Made by a program: the position numbers and the translations under genes
Notes under the pieces: model-generated
The model's input: the letters and a program-made list of their open reading frames with translations, nothing else
The model's database searches: none
What the model was told of the DNA's origin: nothing
Shown here: positions 8,663 to 18,258 of the stretch, one piece after another
Position numbering within the stretch: position 1 is the stretch's first letter
Layout: every line of letters starts with the position of its first letter
NCBI GenBank assembly: GCA_963839645.1
Contig: CAWIVZ010000001.1
Span: 186,001-250,000 of the forward strand
DNA: 64,000 nt
Direction: 5' to 3'
Source of the DNA: PALSA-911 sp963839645
Lineage (GTDB): Bacteria; Pseudomonadota; Alphaproteobacteria; Acetobacterales; Acetobacteraceae

Positions 8663-9211
8663 ATGCGTGGCATCATGACCGATTTCGTCGAAACCATCCC
8701 CATCCTGATCGCTCCGGCCCCGGTGCTGAAGGCGCGCGCCAAGCCGGTGGCCGCCGAACACGACAGCCTGGTCCGCGAGCTTGTTCCGCGCATGTTCGCG
8801 GCCATGTACGCCGCGCCCGGCATCGGCCTGGCCGCGCCGCAGGTGGGGCACTCACTGCGCCTGGCCATCGTCGACCTGATGCGCAACGATAAATCGTCGC
8901 CGATCGTGCTGATCAACCCCGAGATCGTCGCGTCCAGCCCCGAGCTCGCGACGCGGGAGGAAGGCTGCCTGTCGCTGCCGAACCAGTTCGCCGATGTCAC
9001 CCGCCCGGCACGGGTGAAGGTGCGGTTCCTGGACCAGGCCGGCATCCGCCAGGAGATCGAGGCCGAGGACCTGCTGTCGGCCTGCCTGCAGCACGAGATC
9101 GACCATCTGAACGGCGTGCTGTTCGTCGATCATATCTCCGCGCTGAAGCGCAACATGATCATGCGCCGGCTGGCCAAGGAGCAGCGCATCAAGCGCGAAG
9201 AGGCGATGTAG
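8663..9211 (+). CDS. def: Peptide deformylase
   Basis: This 182-aa metalloenzyme removes the formyl group from nascent proteins. All three signature motifs are present: GIGLAAPQVG, EGCLSLP (Cys metal ligand) and QHEIDHLNG (two His ligands and the catalytic Glu). The ATG at 8663 has AGGGA 8 bases upstream; the ATG at 8675 (MTDFVE) is an equally plausible start for the conserved part. It lies 9 bp upstream of fmt, the usual pairing of formylation and deformylation genes. Confidence 0.97.
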   Translation: MRGIMTDFVETIPILIAPAPVLKARAKPVAAEHDSLVRELVPRMFAAMYAAPGIGLAAPQVGHSLRLAIVDLMRNDKSSPIVLINPEIVASSPELATREEGCLSLPNQFADVTRPARVKVRFLDQAGIRQEIEAEDLLSACLQHEIDHLNGVLFVDHISALKRNMIMRRLAKEQRIKREEAM

Positions 9212-9220
9212 GCCGCGCCG

Positions 9221-10126
9221 ATGCGCCTTGCCTTCATGGGCAGCCCGGATTTCGCGGTACCCGCCCTGCGCGCCCTGCACGCGGCAAGGCATGAGATCGT
9301 CGCGGTCTATTGTCAGAAACCGCGCCCGGCCGGCCGGGGCCAGGCGCTGCGCCCTTGCCCGGTGCACAAGGCGGCCGAGGCACTGGGCCTGGAAGTGCGC
9401 ACGCCGGCGCGGCTGCGCACCGATCCCGCGGCCCAACAGGCGTTTGCTGAACTCAACCTCGATGTGGCGGTGGTGGCCGCCTATGGCCTGATCCTGCCGC
9501 AGCCGATGCTGGATGCGCCGAAGCGTGGCTGCCTGAACATCCATGCCAGCCTGCTGCCGCGCTGGCGCGGCGCCGGGCCGATCCAGGCCTGCGTGCTGGC
9601 CGGCGACAGCGAAACCGGCATCACCATCATGCAGATGGAAGCCGGGCTCGATACCGGCCCGATGCTGCTGGCCGAGTCGCTGCCGATCGGGCCCACCGAC
9701 ACCGCCGCCACCCTGCACGACCGCCTCGCCGAAATCGGCGCCCGGCTGGTGCTGCGCGCCCTGGCGGAAAACCCGCCGCCGGCGCCACAGCCCGAGGAAG
9801 GCGTCACCTACGCCCCCAAGCTCACGCGCGAGGACGGCCGGATCGACTGGACCCGCGGTGCGGCGGAAATCGACCGGCAGATCCGCGCCTTCGACCCCTG
9901 GCCCGGAACGTTCACCACCCTGGACGGCGAGACGCTGAAGATCCTTTCCGCCAGCGTGGCGGACGGTGCCGGTCCGCCCGGCACCGTGCTGGATGCCAGG
10001 CTCACCATCGCCTGCGGCAGCGGCGCCATCCGCCCTACCCGTGTCCAGTTGCCCGGCCGCCAGGCGATGGACGCGGACGCACTGCTGCGCGGCCGGCCCA
10101 TACCGCCCGGAACTGTGCTGGGATGA
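9221..10126 (+). CDS. fmt: Methionyl-tRNA formyltransferase
   Basis: The 301-aa enzyme formylates initiator Met-tRNA using 10-formyl-THF. It starts MRLAFMGSPDFAVPALRAL. The catalytic LNIHASLLPRWRGAGPI loop holds the Asn and His, and the ETGITIMQMEAGLDTGP segment the Asp, as expected for the family. A C-terminal OB-like domain follows (about 205-301). The last 4 bp overlap truA, so def, fmt and truA form one operon. Confidence 0.97.
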   Translation: MRLAFMGSPDFAVPALRALHAARHEIVAVYCQKPRPAGRGQALRPCPVHKAAEALGLEVRTPARLRTDPAAQQAFAELNLDVAVVAAYGLILPQPMLDAPKRGCLNIHASLLPRWRGAGPIQACVLAGDSETGITIMQMEAGLDTGPMLLAESLPIGPTDTAATLHDRLAEIGARLVLRALAENPPPAPQPEEGVTYAPKLTREDGRIDWTRGAAEIDRQIRAFDPWPGTFTTLDGETLKILSASVADGAGPPGTVLDARLTIACGSGAIRPTRVQLPGRQAMDADALLRGRPIPPGTVLG

Positions 10127-10893
10127 CCCGAAACTGGGCGTTGCTGATCGAATACGACGGCACCCCCTTCGTCGGCTGGCAACGGCAGCGCATCGGCCTC
10201 TCCGTCCAGGGCGTCCTGGAAGACGCCGCCGCCAAGCTCAACCGCGGCGAGCCCGTCGCCAGCACCGCCGCCGGACGCACCGACGCCGGCGTCCATGCCG
10301 ACGGCCAGGTGGCGCTGCTCGCTTTGCCCGACCAATACACCGCCGGAAAAGTCCGCGACGCGCTGAACTACCACATGCAGCCCCACCCGGTGGCGGTGCT
10401 GTGCGCCGCCCCCGCCCCCGATGGCTGGAACCCGCGCTTCTCGGCCATCGAACGCGCCTATCGCTACCGGATCCTGAACCGCCCTGCCCGCCCCACGCAC
10501 AGCCTCGGCCAGGTCTGGCACGTCCACCGCCCGCTCGATGCCGCCGCCATGCACCAGGCCGGCCAGATCCTGCTTGGCCGGCACGACTTCACCAGCTTCC
10601 GCGCCACCGCCTGCCAGGCCAAAAGCCCGATCCGCACCCTCGACAAACTAAATGTCACCCGAACCGGCGAAACCATCGACATAACCGTCGAAGCGCGCAG
10701 CTTCCTGCACCATCAGGTCCGCAACATCGTCGGCACACTGAAACTGGTCGGCGAAGGCCTGTGGACCCGCGACGACGTCGCCGCCGCCCTGGCAGCCCGC
10801 ACCCGCAGCGCCGCCGGCCCCACCGCACCCGCTTCCGGCCTGACATTGACCCGCGTAACCTACCCGGCTGAGTTGGGGCCGGAGTTAGAGTAG
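10123..10893 (+). CDS. truA: tRNA pseudouridine(38-40) synthase
   Basis: The protein is 256 aa. It converts uridines 38-40 of the tRNA anticodon arm to pseudouridine. The catalytic Asp is in AGRTDAGVHADGQ, and the C-terminal FLHHQVRNIVGTL motif is conserved. The start overlaps the fmt stop. Its last codons contain one arm of a 13-bp inverted repeat that continues nested element B (10866-10878 with 11109-11121), an unusual case of a repeat reaching into coding sequence. Confidence 0.96.
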   Translation: MTRNWALLIEYDGTPFVGWQRQRIGLSVQGVLEDAAAKLNRGEPVASTAAGRTDAGVHADGQVALLALPDQYTAGKVRDALNYHMQPHPVAVLCAAPAPDGWNPRFSAIERAYRYRILNRPARPTHSLGQVWHVHRPLDAAAMHQAGQILLGRHDFTSFRATACQAKSPIRTLDKLNVTRTGETIDITVEARSFLHHQVRNIVGTLKLVGEGLWTRDDVAAALAARTRSAAGPTAPASGLTLTRVTYPAELGPELE

Positions 10894-11121
10894 GAAGCAA
10901 GGCGAGGGGCTCTGCCCCTCGACCCCGCCAAAGGGCTCGCCCTTTGGAAACCCCAGACATTTTCCAAGAAATGGGCGGGCGAGGCGGTGCAAAATGCGCC
11001 ACCTTAGCCCGCCCATTTCTTGGAAAATAACCAGGAGTCCAGAGGCGAGCCTCTGGCGGGGGTCAAGGGGGCAGCGCCCCCTTGCCTTGCTTACTTCCCC
11101 AGCCCCGACCCCAACTCAGCC
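10866..11121. repeat. Nested inverted-repeat element B with 13-bp outer extension
   Basis: Between the convergent truA and ilvD genes. The main element (10896-11092) has two covarying hairpins per arm: left GAGGGGCTCTGCCCCTC and AAAGGGCTCGCCCTTT; right AGAGGCGAGCCTCT and AGGGGGCAGCGCCCCCT. The perfect 22-bp core arms are 10959-10980 and 11007-11028 around a 26-base loop. A further perfect 13-bp pair (10866-10878 and 11109-11121) lies in the last codons of truA and across the ilvD stop. Confidence 0.85.
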
Positions 11122-12975
11122 GCGTCGGTTGAGCTGGTCCACGTCACGGACCGCGCCGCGGGCGGCGCTGGTGGTCAGGGCGGCGTAGGCGCGCAGTGCG
11201 GTGGTGACGTTGCGCTTGCGCGGCTTGGCGGGGTGCCAGGGATTCGGGCTGGCTTCCATGGCCGCGCGGCGCTTGGCAAGGGTTGCGTCGTCGACGGCCA
11301 GGTGGATCGAGCGGTTGGGGATGTCGATCTGGATGATATCGCCTTCTTCCACCAGGCCGATGAGGCCGCCTTCGGCGGCTTCCGGGGAAAGATGACCGAT
11401 CGACAGGCCCGAGGAGCCGCCGGAGAAGCGGCCGTCGGTGACGAGGGCGCAGACTTTGCCCATGCCCTTGGATTTCAGATAGCTGGTCGGGTACAGCATC
11501 TCCTGCATGCCGGGGCCGCCCTTGGGGCCTTCGTAACGCACCAGCACGATGTCGCCGGCGGCGATCTTGCCGCCGAGGATTTTCTCCACCGCCTCGTCCT
11601 GGCTTTCGCAGATGCGGGCCGGGCCGTTGAACGTGAGGATGGAGGCATCGACGCCGGCGGTCTTCACGATGCAGCCGTCCACGGCGATGTTGCCATAGAG
11701 CACCGCCAGGCCGCCATCCTTGGAGAAGGCGTGCTCGATGTCGCGGATCACGCCTTTCGAGCGATCGAGGTCGAGTTCTTCCCAGCGCGAGGACTGGCTG
11801 AAGGCCTCGGTGGTGGGAACGCCGCCGGGGGCGGCCATGAACAGGGTTTTCACCGTGGCGCTGTCGGTGCGGGTAACGTCCCAGCGGTCCATCGCATGAC
11901 CCAGGGTTGGCGCGTGGACGGAGTGAACGTCGCGCACGATCAGCCCGCCGCGGTCGAGTTCGGCCATGATCCCGAGGATGCCGCCCGCGCGATGGACGTC
12001 TTCCACGTGCACGTTGGCGACGGCCGGAGCGACCTTGCAGACGCAGGGCACCCGGCGGGACAGCCGGTCGATGTCCTTCATGGTGAAGTCCACCCCGGCC
12101 TCATGCGCGGCCGCCAGCAGATGCAGCACGGTGTTGGTGGACCCGCCCATGGCGATGTCCAGCGTCATGGCGTTCTCGAACGCCTGGAAGGTGGCGATGT
12201 TGCGCGGCAGGACGGAGGCGTCGTCCTGTTCGTAGTAGCGCTGGGCGAGGTCGACGACGGTGCGGCCGGCCTCCAGGAACAGGTTGCGGCGGTCGGCATG
12301 GGTGGCGACGATGGTGCCGTTGCCGGGCAGGCCGAGGCCGAGCGCCTCGACCAGGCAGTTCATCGAATTGGCGGTGAACATGCCCGAGCAGGACCCGCAG
12401 GTCGGGCAGGCCGAACGCTCGATCACCGCGAGGTCTTCTTCGTCCACGCTGCTGTCGGCGGCCGCGATCATGGCGTCGATCAGGTCGACCGATTTCTTGA
12501 TGCCGCCCTTCAGTTGGACCTTGCCGGCCTCCATCGGGCCGCCGGAGACGAACACGGTGGGGATGTTCAGGCGCAGCGAGGCCATCAGCATGCCCGGGGT
12601 GATCTTGTCGCAGTTGGAGATGCACACCAGCGCGTCGGCGCAATGGGCGTTCACCATGTACTCCACCGCGTCCGCGATCAGCTCGCGCGACGGCAGGGAG
12701 TACAGCATGCCGTCATGGCCCATGGCGATGCCGTCATCCACGGCGATGGTGTTGAATTCCTTGGCGACGCCGCCGGATGCCTCGATCTCGCGCGCGACCA
12801 GCTGGCCGAGGTCCTTGAGGTGGACATGGCCGGGGACGAACTGGGTGAAGGAGTTGGCGATGGCGACGATCGGCTTGCCGAAATCGCCGTCCTTCATGCC
12901 GGTGGCGCGCCAAAGGCCGCGCGCGCCCGCCATGTTGCGGCCGTGGGTGGTGGTGCGGGAACGAAGTGCGGGCAT
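11116..12975 (-). CDS. ilvD: Dihydroxy-acid dehydratase
   Basis: This 619-aa iron-sulfur enzyme makes the 2-keto acids of valine and isoleucine synthesis. ISNCDKITPGMLMA and ACPTCGSCSGMFTANSMNC carry the cluster Cys residues, and GRFSGGSSGLSIGHLSPEAA is the conserved C-terminal motif. The start at 12975 (MPALRSRTTT) has GGAGGTT upstream. The 3' end meets nested element B. Confidence 0.97.
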   Translation of the reverse strand: MPALRSRTTTHGRNMAGARGLWRATGMKDGDFGKPIVAIANSFTQFVPGHVHLKDLGQLVAREIEASGGVAKEFNTIAVDDGIAMGHDGMLYSLPSRELIADAVEYMVNAHCADALVCISNCDKITPGMLMASLRLNIPTVFVSGGPMEAGKVQLKGGIKKSVDLIDAMIAAADSSVDEEDLAVIERSACPTCGSCSGMFTANSMNCLVEALGLGLPGNGTIVATHADRRNLFLEAGRTVVDLAQRYYEQDDASVLPRNIATFQAFENAMTLDIAMGGSTNTVLHLLAAAHEAGVDFTMKDIDRLSRRVPCVCKVAPAVANVHVEDVHRAGGILGIMAELDRGGLIVRDVHSVHAPTLGHAMDRWDVTRTDSATVKTLFMAAPGGVPTTEAFSQSSRWEELDLDRSKGVIRDIEHAFSKDGGLAVLYGNIAVDGCIVKTAGVDASILTFNGPARICESQDEAVEKILGGKIAAGDIVLVRYEGPKGGPGMQEMLYPTSYLKSKGMGKVCALVTDGRFSGGSSGLSIGHLSPEAAEGGLIGLVEEGDIIQIDIPNRSIHLAVDDATLAKRRAAMEASPNPWHPAKPRKRNVTTALRAYAALTTSAARGAVRDVDQLNRRG

Positions 12976-13107
12976 GGGGGAACCTCCGAATTTGGGCGCA
13001 TGTGAACCGGAAGGCGGGGATATGTCCATAACCCGATGCGGCGAGGCAGCGAAATGCGCCTGGAAACGGGCGACGTTCTGTTGCCCCGACGGAACCGCCC
13101 CCGCCTT

Positions 13108-13929
13108 CTATCCGCCAAGGGCCTGCGATAGCCGGGCGGCGCGCTGGTGCAATTCCTGCCCGATCGTGTTCAGGCCGATTTCCCGCATCTGCTCGCTGAC
13201 GCCGAGCACGACCATCGCGTTGATCGATCCGTTCGGCATTCGCACGGGAGCCGCGACGATGCTCACGCCGCGGATGTATTGCCCTTCGTCAACGGCATAG
13301 CCGGCGGACTGGGTGGCGCGGACCTCGGCACGCCAGGCCGCCAGGCTGGGGGGAGAATCCCAGCGCAGTTTGGCGAAGCGCGCCTTGATCTCGGCCCAGG
13401 GGTGGGAGCCGAACGCCGCGATGCATCGGCCGGTCGCGCTGATAAGGGCGGGGAAGCGACTGCCGATGTCGACATGCACCTGCAAAGGCGTGTCGGCGCG
13501 CGCCAGCGCGACGACGACCATATGCTCCAGACCGCTCGCCTCCACCGCGATCGCCGTCGCGCCGTAGGTTTCCGACAGTTCCTCCAGGTCGGACTGAACC
13601 GCGGCCGGAAACGTGTGCTGGCGCAGCGCGGTGCGCGCCAGAGCCACCAGCCCGGCCGCGACGCTGTATTTTTTCGTGGCGGCGTCCACCGCCAGAAGGC
13701 GTTCCGCCGTCAGCACGCGCAGGATGTGCAGGCAGGTGCTGGGGACCAGTTCGAGCGACCGGGCGATCTCATGCACGCCCAAAGGCGTGTCGCTGCGCCC
13801 GAGCAGGCGCAGGATCGCTATGCCGCGCGACAGAGCCGGAACCTGGCGGATGCGTGGCGCCTTGGGCGCTGGCTTGCGCGGCCCCGAACGATCCGCAACG
13901 GAAGTCTTTTGCGCGGCGGTCTTGGTCAT
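13108..13929 (-). CDS. IclR family transcriptional regulator
   Basis: The protein is 273 aa. The winged HTH lies at about residues 35-95 (ALSRGIAILRLLGRSDTPLG, then IARSLELVPSTCLHILRVL), followed by an IclR effector domain (GSRFPALISATGRCIAAFG; SIVAAPVRMPNGSINAMVV). The ATG at 13929 is preceded by a near-palindrome, TTGTCTTTATACAA, close to two perfect TTGTATATATACAA sites (14000 and 18259). It therefore probably represses itself and controls the adjacent binding-protein, ligase/dehydratase and Fe-ADH units. Confidence 0.9.
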   Translation of the reverse strand: MTKTAAQKTSVADRSGPRKPAPKAPRIRQVPALSRGIAILRLLGRSDTPLGVHEIARSLELVPSTCLHILRVLTAERLLAVDAATKKYSVAAGLVALARTALRQHTFPAAVQSDLEELSETYGATAIAVEASGLEHMVVVALARADTPLQVHVDIGSRFPALISATGRCIAAFGSHPWAEIKARFAKLRWDSPPSLAAWRAEVRATQSAGYAVDEGQYIRGVSIVAAPVRMPNGSINAMVVLGVSEQMREIGLNTIGQELHQRAARLSQALGG

Positions 13930-13930
13930 A

Positions 13931-13944
13931 TTGTCTTTATACAA
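13931..13944. promoter_or_regulatory. Imperfect IclR-type operator
   Basis: TTGTCTTTATACAA matches 12 of 14 bases of the perfect palindrome at 14000. It abuts the start codon of the IclR gene, which suggests autoregulation. Confidence 0.5.
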
Positions 13945-13999
13945 CAAGGGCCGCGATTTGGACCATATGGCAAAGGGCAGCGGCGGATTGTTTGTGATA

Positions 14000-14013
14000 T
14001 TGTATATATACAA
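14000..14013. promoter_or_regulatory. Palindromic operator TTGTATATATACAA
   Basis: A perfect 14-bp palindrome, extending to 16 bp with the flanking A and T, between the divergent IclR and binding-protein genes. The same 14 bases recur at 18259. Confidence 0.65.
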
Positions 14014-14090
14014 TGATAAGGCATATTTGACAACAGTCCCAAGCAATGCTCCCCTCGTCCGCAAGGCTGATTTCGGGGAAGGAAATACCA

Positions 14091-15311
14091 ATGAAAAGCA
14101 CCGGCAAGGCAATCACCCGCCGCATGGCGCTGGCCACCGCCACCGCTATCGCGCTTGCCAGGCCCGGCCTGGTCCGGGCCCAGACGGTGTCCGGGCCAAT
14201 CCGCATCGGACTTCTGAGCGATGTCGCCGGCCCCTACCGGAATGTCGGGGGGCCAGGCGGGAAAATCGCCGTCGAACTGGCCGTGGAGGATTTCGGCGCC
14301 AGCCTGTTGGGCCGGCCGATCGAGATCGTGCAGGCCGATATTCAGAACAAACCCGACCTCGCCAGCGCCAAGGCGCGCGAGTGGATCGACAACGGGTTCA
14401 ACGTGCTGATGGACGGCGCCGCCAGCTCGTCCGGCTTTGCCATCCAGGAAGTGGCGCGCGAGAAAAAGACCATCTTCCTGGCCAACGGGCCAGCCGCCAC
14501 CGAACTGACCGGAAAATTCTGCTCGCCATACGGATTTCACTTCTGGGCGGATACCTACGCCCTCGCCAAAGGCACCGGCGACGCGCTCACGCGGGCCGGC
14601 GGCACCACGTGGTTCTTCATCACGGCGGACTACCAGTTCGGCTATTCCCTGCAGGCCAATACCGAAACCTTCATCAAGGCCGCCGGCGGCCAGATTCTCG
14701 GCAGCGCTCGGGTGCCGCTCGGCACAACGGATTTCTCCAGCGCCCTGCTCCAGGCCCGGGCGTCCGGAGCCAAGGTTGTCGCGTTCGCCAACGCAGGCGC
14801 CGACCTGCAGAACTGCATCAAGCAGGCCGCGGAGTTCGGCATCGTCAAAGGCGGGCAGAGTCTCGCAACGCTGCTGATGTTCGTCACCGACATCGTGGCG
14901 CTGGGGCAGGATGTCTGCGAGGGGATGGTGCTGACCAATACGTTCTACTGGGATATGACCCCTGCGACCCGGGCGTGGACGGAACGCTTCGCCAAGCGGA
15001 TGAACCTGCCGCCGACCATGGTCCAGGCGGCGAATTATTCCGCGGCGCTCCATTGGATGCGCGCCGTGCAATCCGCCGGCACGCTCGACGGCGATGCGGT
15101 GGCGGCCAAGATGCACGCCATGCCGGTCAACGACTTCTATCATGCCAATGCGCCGGTGCAGTCCAACGGATTGCTGCTGGCCCCAACTCATGTCTGGCGC
15201 GTGAAGCCGAGCGCCGAGGCAAGGCATAAATGGGATTTCTATCAGCCGATCGCAACGATCGCCGGCCGGGATGCGTTCACGCCGCTGGCGGAGAGCGGGT
15301 GTAAGCTTTGA
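14091..15311 (+). CDS. ABC transporter substrate-binding protein (Leu/Ile/Val-type family)
   Basis: The 406-aa periplasmic protein has a twin-arginine-like leader (ITRRMALATATAIALARPG). A type I periplasmic-binding fold follows (IRIGLLSDVAGPYRNVGGPG; then ASSSGFAIQEVAREKKTIFL). The ATG at 14091 has GGAAGGAAA upstream. This family often binds aromatic or carboxylic acids rather than amino acids. It is divergent from the IclR gene across the palindromic operator, and it may feed the livHMGF permease at 22.3 kb, which lacks its own binding protein. Confidence 0.9.
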   Translation: MKSTGKAITRRMALATATAIALARPGLVRAQTVSGPIRIGLLSDVAGPYRNVGGPGGKIAVELAVEDFGASLLGRPIEIVQADIQNKPDLASAKAREWIDNGFNVLMDGAASSSGFAIQEVAREKKTIFLANGPAATELTGKFCSPYGFHFWADTYALAKGTGDALTRAGGTTWFFITADYQFGYSLQANTETFIKAAGGQILGSARVPLGTTDFSSALLQARASGAKVVAFANAGADLQNCIKQAAEFGIVKGGQSLATLLMFVTDIVALGQDVCEGMVLTNTFYWDMTPATRAWTERFAKRMNLPPTMVQAANYSAALHWMRAVQSAGTLDGDAVAAKMHAMPVNDFYHANAPVQSNGLLLAPTHVWRVKPSAEARHKWDFYQPIATIAGRDAFTPLAESGCKL

Positions 15312-15333
15312 TCCTTAGCGCCACAGGCAAGTA

Positions 15334-15390
15334 AGCAAGGTCGGGCTCTGCCCGAACCCGCCAAGGGGCGGTCGCCCCTTGGAACCCCGA
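15334..15390. repeat. Half copy of the nested repeat element (D)
   Basis: One arm only: GCAAGG, then hairpins CGGGCTCTGCCCG and CCAAGGGGCGGTCGCCCCTTGG, then GAACCCC. It matches the left arms at 10896 and 63226 but has no mirrored partner and no 22-bp core. Confidence 0.6.
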
Positions 15391-15427
15391 TACTTGCGTT
15401 ATTGCCGCCGCGTGGTCGCCGGGCAGA

Positions 15428-15456
15428 GGCGGCATGGCCGCGTCCGCCATGCCGCC
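15428..15456. terminator. Hairpin between convergent genes
   Basis: GGCGGCATGGC and GCCATGCCGCC form a perfect 11-bp stem with a 7-base loop. It lies just after the binding-protein gene and just before the end of the convergent dehydratase gene. No clear T tract follows on either strand. Confidence 0.45.
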
Positions 15457-15463
15457 CTCCTGC

Positions 15464-16608
15464 TTAAGCGCCGCGGCTCGGCAGTTGAACGATGCCGGTG
15501 CCGAGCACCGAGAGTTCGCCGTCCTGGTTGTGTGCCGCCTGTTCGATCTCCACCAGATGGCGGCCGTTCTCCTCGAATTTACGGATCACCTTGCCGTCGA
15601 TGAACAGCAGATCGCCCTCGGGGTTGTGGCGGCGAATCTTGCAGGTGGCGCGGGCAAGGAAGCCGTCATCGCCCATCCAGTTGGTCAGGTGATGCGTCAA
15701 CCAGGAGCAGCGCTCCGGACCGTAGTCATAGGCGCCGGGAGCGCCGACCATCAGGGCGAATTCCGGCTCCCAGTGCACACGCTCGGGGCAGTCGGGAATG
15801 CCGAACCGGTTCTTGATGCCGAGGCCGGGATGGTTGTGCGACCTGGCGCCAGGCCAGCTTGTTGGCGCGGATATACAGCCCGCCCCAGCCCTGGGCGTAG
15901 GCGATGAAGCCGGTGACCGTCATCGGCCCCTTCGCCATGGTCGGCAGATTTTCGCCGACGGTCACGTCTTCCCAATAGCGCGGCGTGGCGCCGCGCACTG
16001 TCTCGGCCGCGTAAAGGTCATAGACGCGGGCCAGTTCCTCGTCGGTATAGACACGCGGCTTGCGGGCGCGGACTTCGTTGTATTTCGTTCCCTGCTCGCG
16101 CGCCTGGTCGCGGTCGGTGCGGAAGCACCAGCTGTCGGCCTCGGCCACCAGGTCGCCATCGGGATTGAAGAAGTTGACGTGGTAGATCTGCTGGATGGCA
16201 CGTCCGGCGAACTTGCGTTTCGTGCTCGATCAGATCCTTCAGCCAGGCTTCCGTGGTGATCGTCTGGTTGCGCAGCACGGGCTTGTGCCAGGTCCAGTCC
16301 GCACCGGCCCACATCGCGTGCACGCCGGGGATGCCGCCGACATAGCCCGAGATGATGCGGCTGGTGGTGAACAGAAAGCTCGGCAGCGCCACGATGCCGC
16401 CAAAGCGCGTTTTGGCCGCGTAGTCAGGATCGCACCACAGCGGATTGTCGTCGCCGATGCCGTGCGCGTAGTGGCGGATGTTGTCGCGCGTCGCCTCATA
16501 GCACCACGGCTCGGCGGTGTTCTCGATCCGCACGTTCTTGCGCGCGCGCAGGCCATCCAGCGCCGTTTCGGTGATCTTGGCAAAATGCCGTGTGGGTTCG
16601 ACGTTCAT
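15464..16608 (-). pseudogene. MaoC-like acyl dehydratase, two frameshifts
   Basis: Joined across two single-base insertions (near 16215 and 15840), this reads as about 380 aa with two hot-dog domains: an N-terminal MaoC-like half (MNVEPTRHFAKITETALDGL; GIGDDNPLWCDPDYA) and a C-terminal half (YWEDVTVGENLPTM, then TVTGFIAYAQGWGG). Such proteins hydrate or dehydrate acyl-CoA intermediates. Its start overlaps the stop of the upstream ligase gene by ATGA. With the ligase it would act on the CoA thioester of the imported acid. Residues are conserved on both sides of each break, so the gene may be intact in the organism. Confidence 0.75.
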
Positions 16609-18190
16609 GCTTGCTCCGTTTGCTTTGTGAGGTTCGAAATTGCCGCGGCTTCCTGGTCGCGCAGCGCCTTGCGGTTGATCTTGCCGGCGGGGGTGCGCGG
16701 CAGGTCCGCGACGAAGGCGATCTGCCGGGGGAATTCGTGCTGGCTCAGCCGTCGCGCGGACGAAATCCTGGATGTCCCTGACGAGGGCCTCATCGCCGGC
16801 ATGTCCGGGCGGCGAGCACCACGAAGGCCTTCACCACCTGGCCCCGCAACGCATCCGGCACACCGATGGCGGCGGCGGCCGATACGGCCGGATGTTTTTG
16901 CAGCACGTCCTCGATCTCGACCGCGCTCATGGTCCAGCCGGCCGAGATGATGACGTCGTCGGCGCGGCCGGCATGGAAGAAATATCCCTCCGCGTCGATC
17001 CGGCCACGGTCCTTGGTCGGGAACCAGGCGTTGTGGCGGCGGACCTTGATCTCGCCCAGTTCGCCTGGGGCGCAGGCGGTGCCGTCGGGTCGCTGGACCT
17101 CGACCTGGACGCCGGGAACGGGGCGGCCGAGCGAGCCTTCCTTGACGACGAAATCCTCGGCGCCGGGATAGTTGGCGAGGATGACGCCGACCTCGGTCGT
17201 GCCGTACATGCTGCATACCGGCGTACCGAACGCCTGCTCGCAGAACGCCAGCGTTTCGGCATCGATCGGCTCGCCGGTGAACGAGAGCTTTTCGAAGGCC
17301 ATGCGGTAGTCGCCGACGCGCCCGGAGTTGCGCATCATCCGGTAATGCGTGGCGGCGGCCGACAGGTTCGTCGTGCCGTAGTCGTGCAACGCCCGCAGCA
17401 GGCGCTCGGCGCTGAACTTGCCGGCATAGGCGCCGGTTTCGATGCCCAAGGCCAGCGGGGCCAGCGTGCCGTGCCACAGGCCGTGGCCCCAGGCGGGCGA
17501 TGACGGGCAGAAGAAGCGATCGCCGGGCCGCAGCCCGGTGCCATAGAGGGCCGCGTTCATCAGCACGACCAGGGCGCGATGGGTGTGCCTGATCGCCGCC
17601 GGCATCTCGCGCGTGGTGCCCGAGGTGTATTGAAAAATGGCCAGATCGGCGGCGGCGGTCTTCGGTTCGTAGTGATCTGCGTAGCCCGACAGGCCGGCCA
17701 TGAAATTGTCATCGGCGGCGATCACGCGCGCGCCGTCGAGGTCCGCCAGCGCCGCGGCCTTGTCCGGCGTGGTCAGCAGCAGGCGGGGGGTGCAGTCCTG
17801 GGTGCGCAGCCGGACGCCGTCGGCACCGAACAGGGTAAAAAGCGGCACCGCGATGGCGCCGCGCTTCACGGTACCGAACATCGCCGCGTAGAAAGGCAGG
17901 GAGGGCTCCAGCATGATCGCCACGCGATCGCCTGGCATCACGCCCTCGGCCTCCAGCCAATGCGCGAACCGTGACGACCACGCCGCCAACTCGGCGAAGG
18001 TGATGACCTCATCCGATCCGTCGGCGTGGGCGACGCGCAGCGCCACCCGGCCGGGAGCCGCGTGACGATCGACGCATTCCGATCCGATGTTCAGTCGCTC
18101 CGGACTGCCGTCGAACAGTTCCCACAACCGTGCGGTGGAGAACAGACGCTGGGCGTCGGCATACGTCGTGTAGTCCGTCAGCTTTGGCAT
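16605..18190 (-). pseudogene. AMP-dependent acyl-CoA ligase, frameshifted near the C-terminus
   Basis: About 527 aa once two single-base insertions (near 16807 and 16752) are removed. It activates a carboxylic acid as acyl-AMP, then as a CoA thioester. The core motif is YTSGTTREMP instead of the usual YTSGTTGxPK. SMYGTTEVG and the hinge GRADDVIISAGWTMSAVEIE are typical of benzoate- and aminobenzoate-CoA ligases. The breaks hit only the last 60 residues (PRTPAGKINRKALRDQE carries the catalytic Lys). The start at 18190 was chosen over 18214 because MPKLTDYTTYADAQ fits the family. It is divergent from the Fe-ADH gene around a palindromic operator. Confidence 0.8.
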
Positions 18191-18258
18191 GCGCCGTAAC
18201 CTCCCATTGCGCATGGATTAACCGCCGCGCACGTGTTGTTGTCAATAGGATCATATTG

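Noticed and set aside
11020..13005. 661-codon frame opposite ilvD
   Set aside because: Complete overlap with a certain gene. Composition is typical of an antisense shadow.
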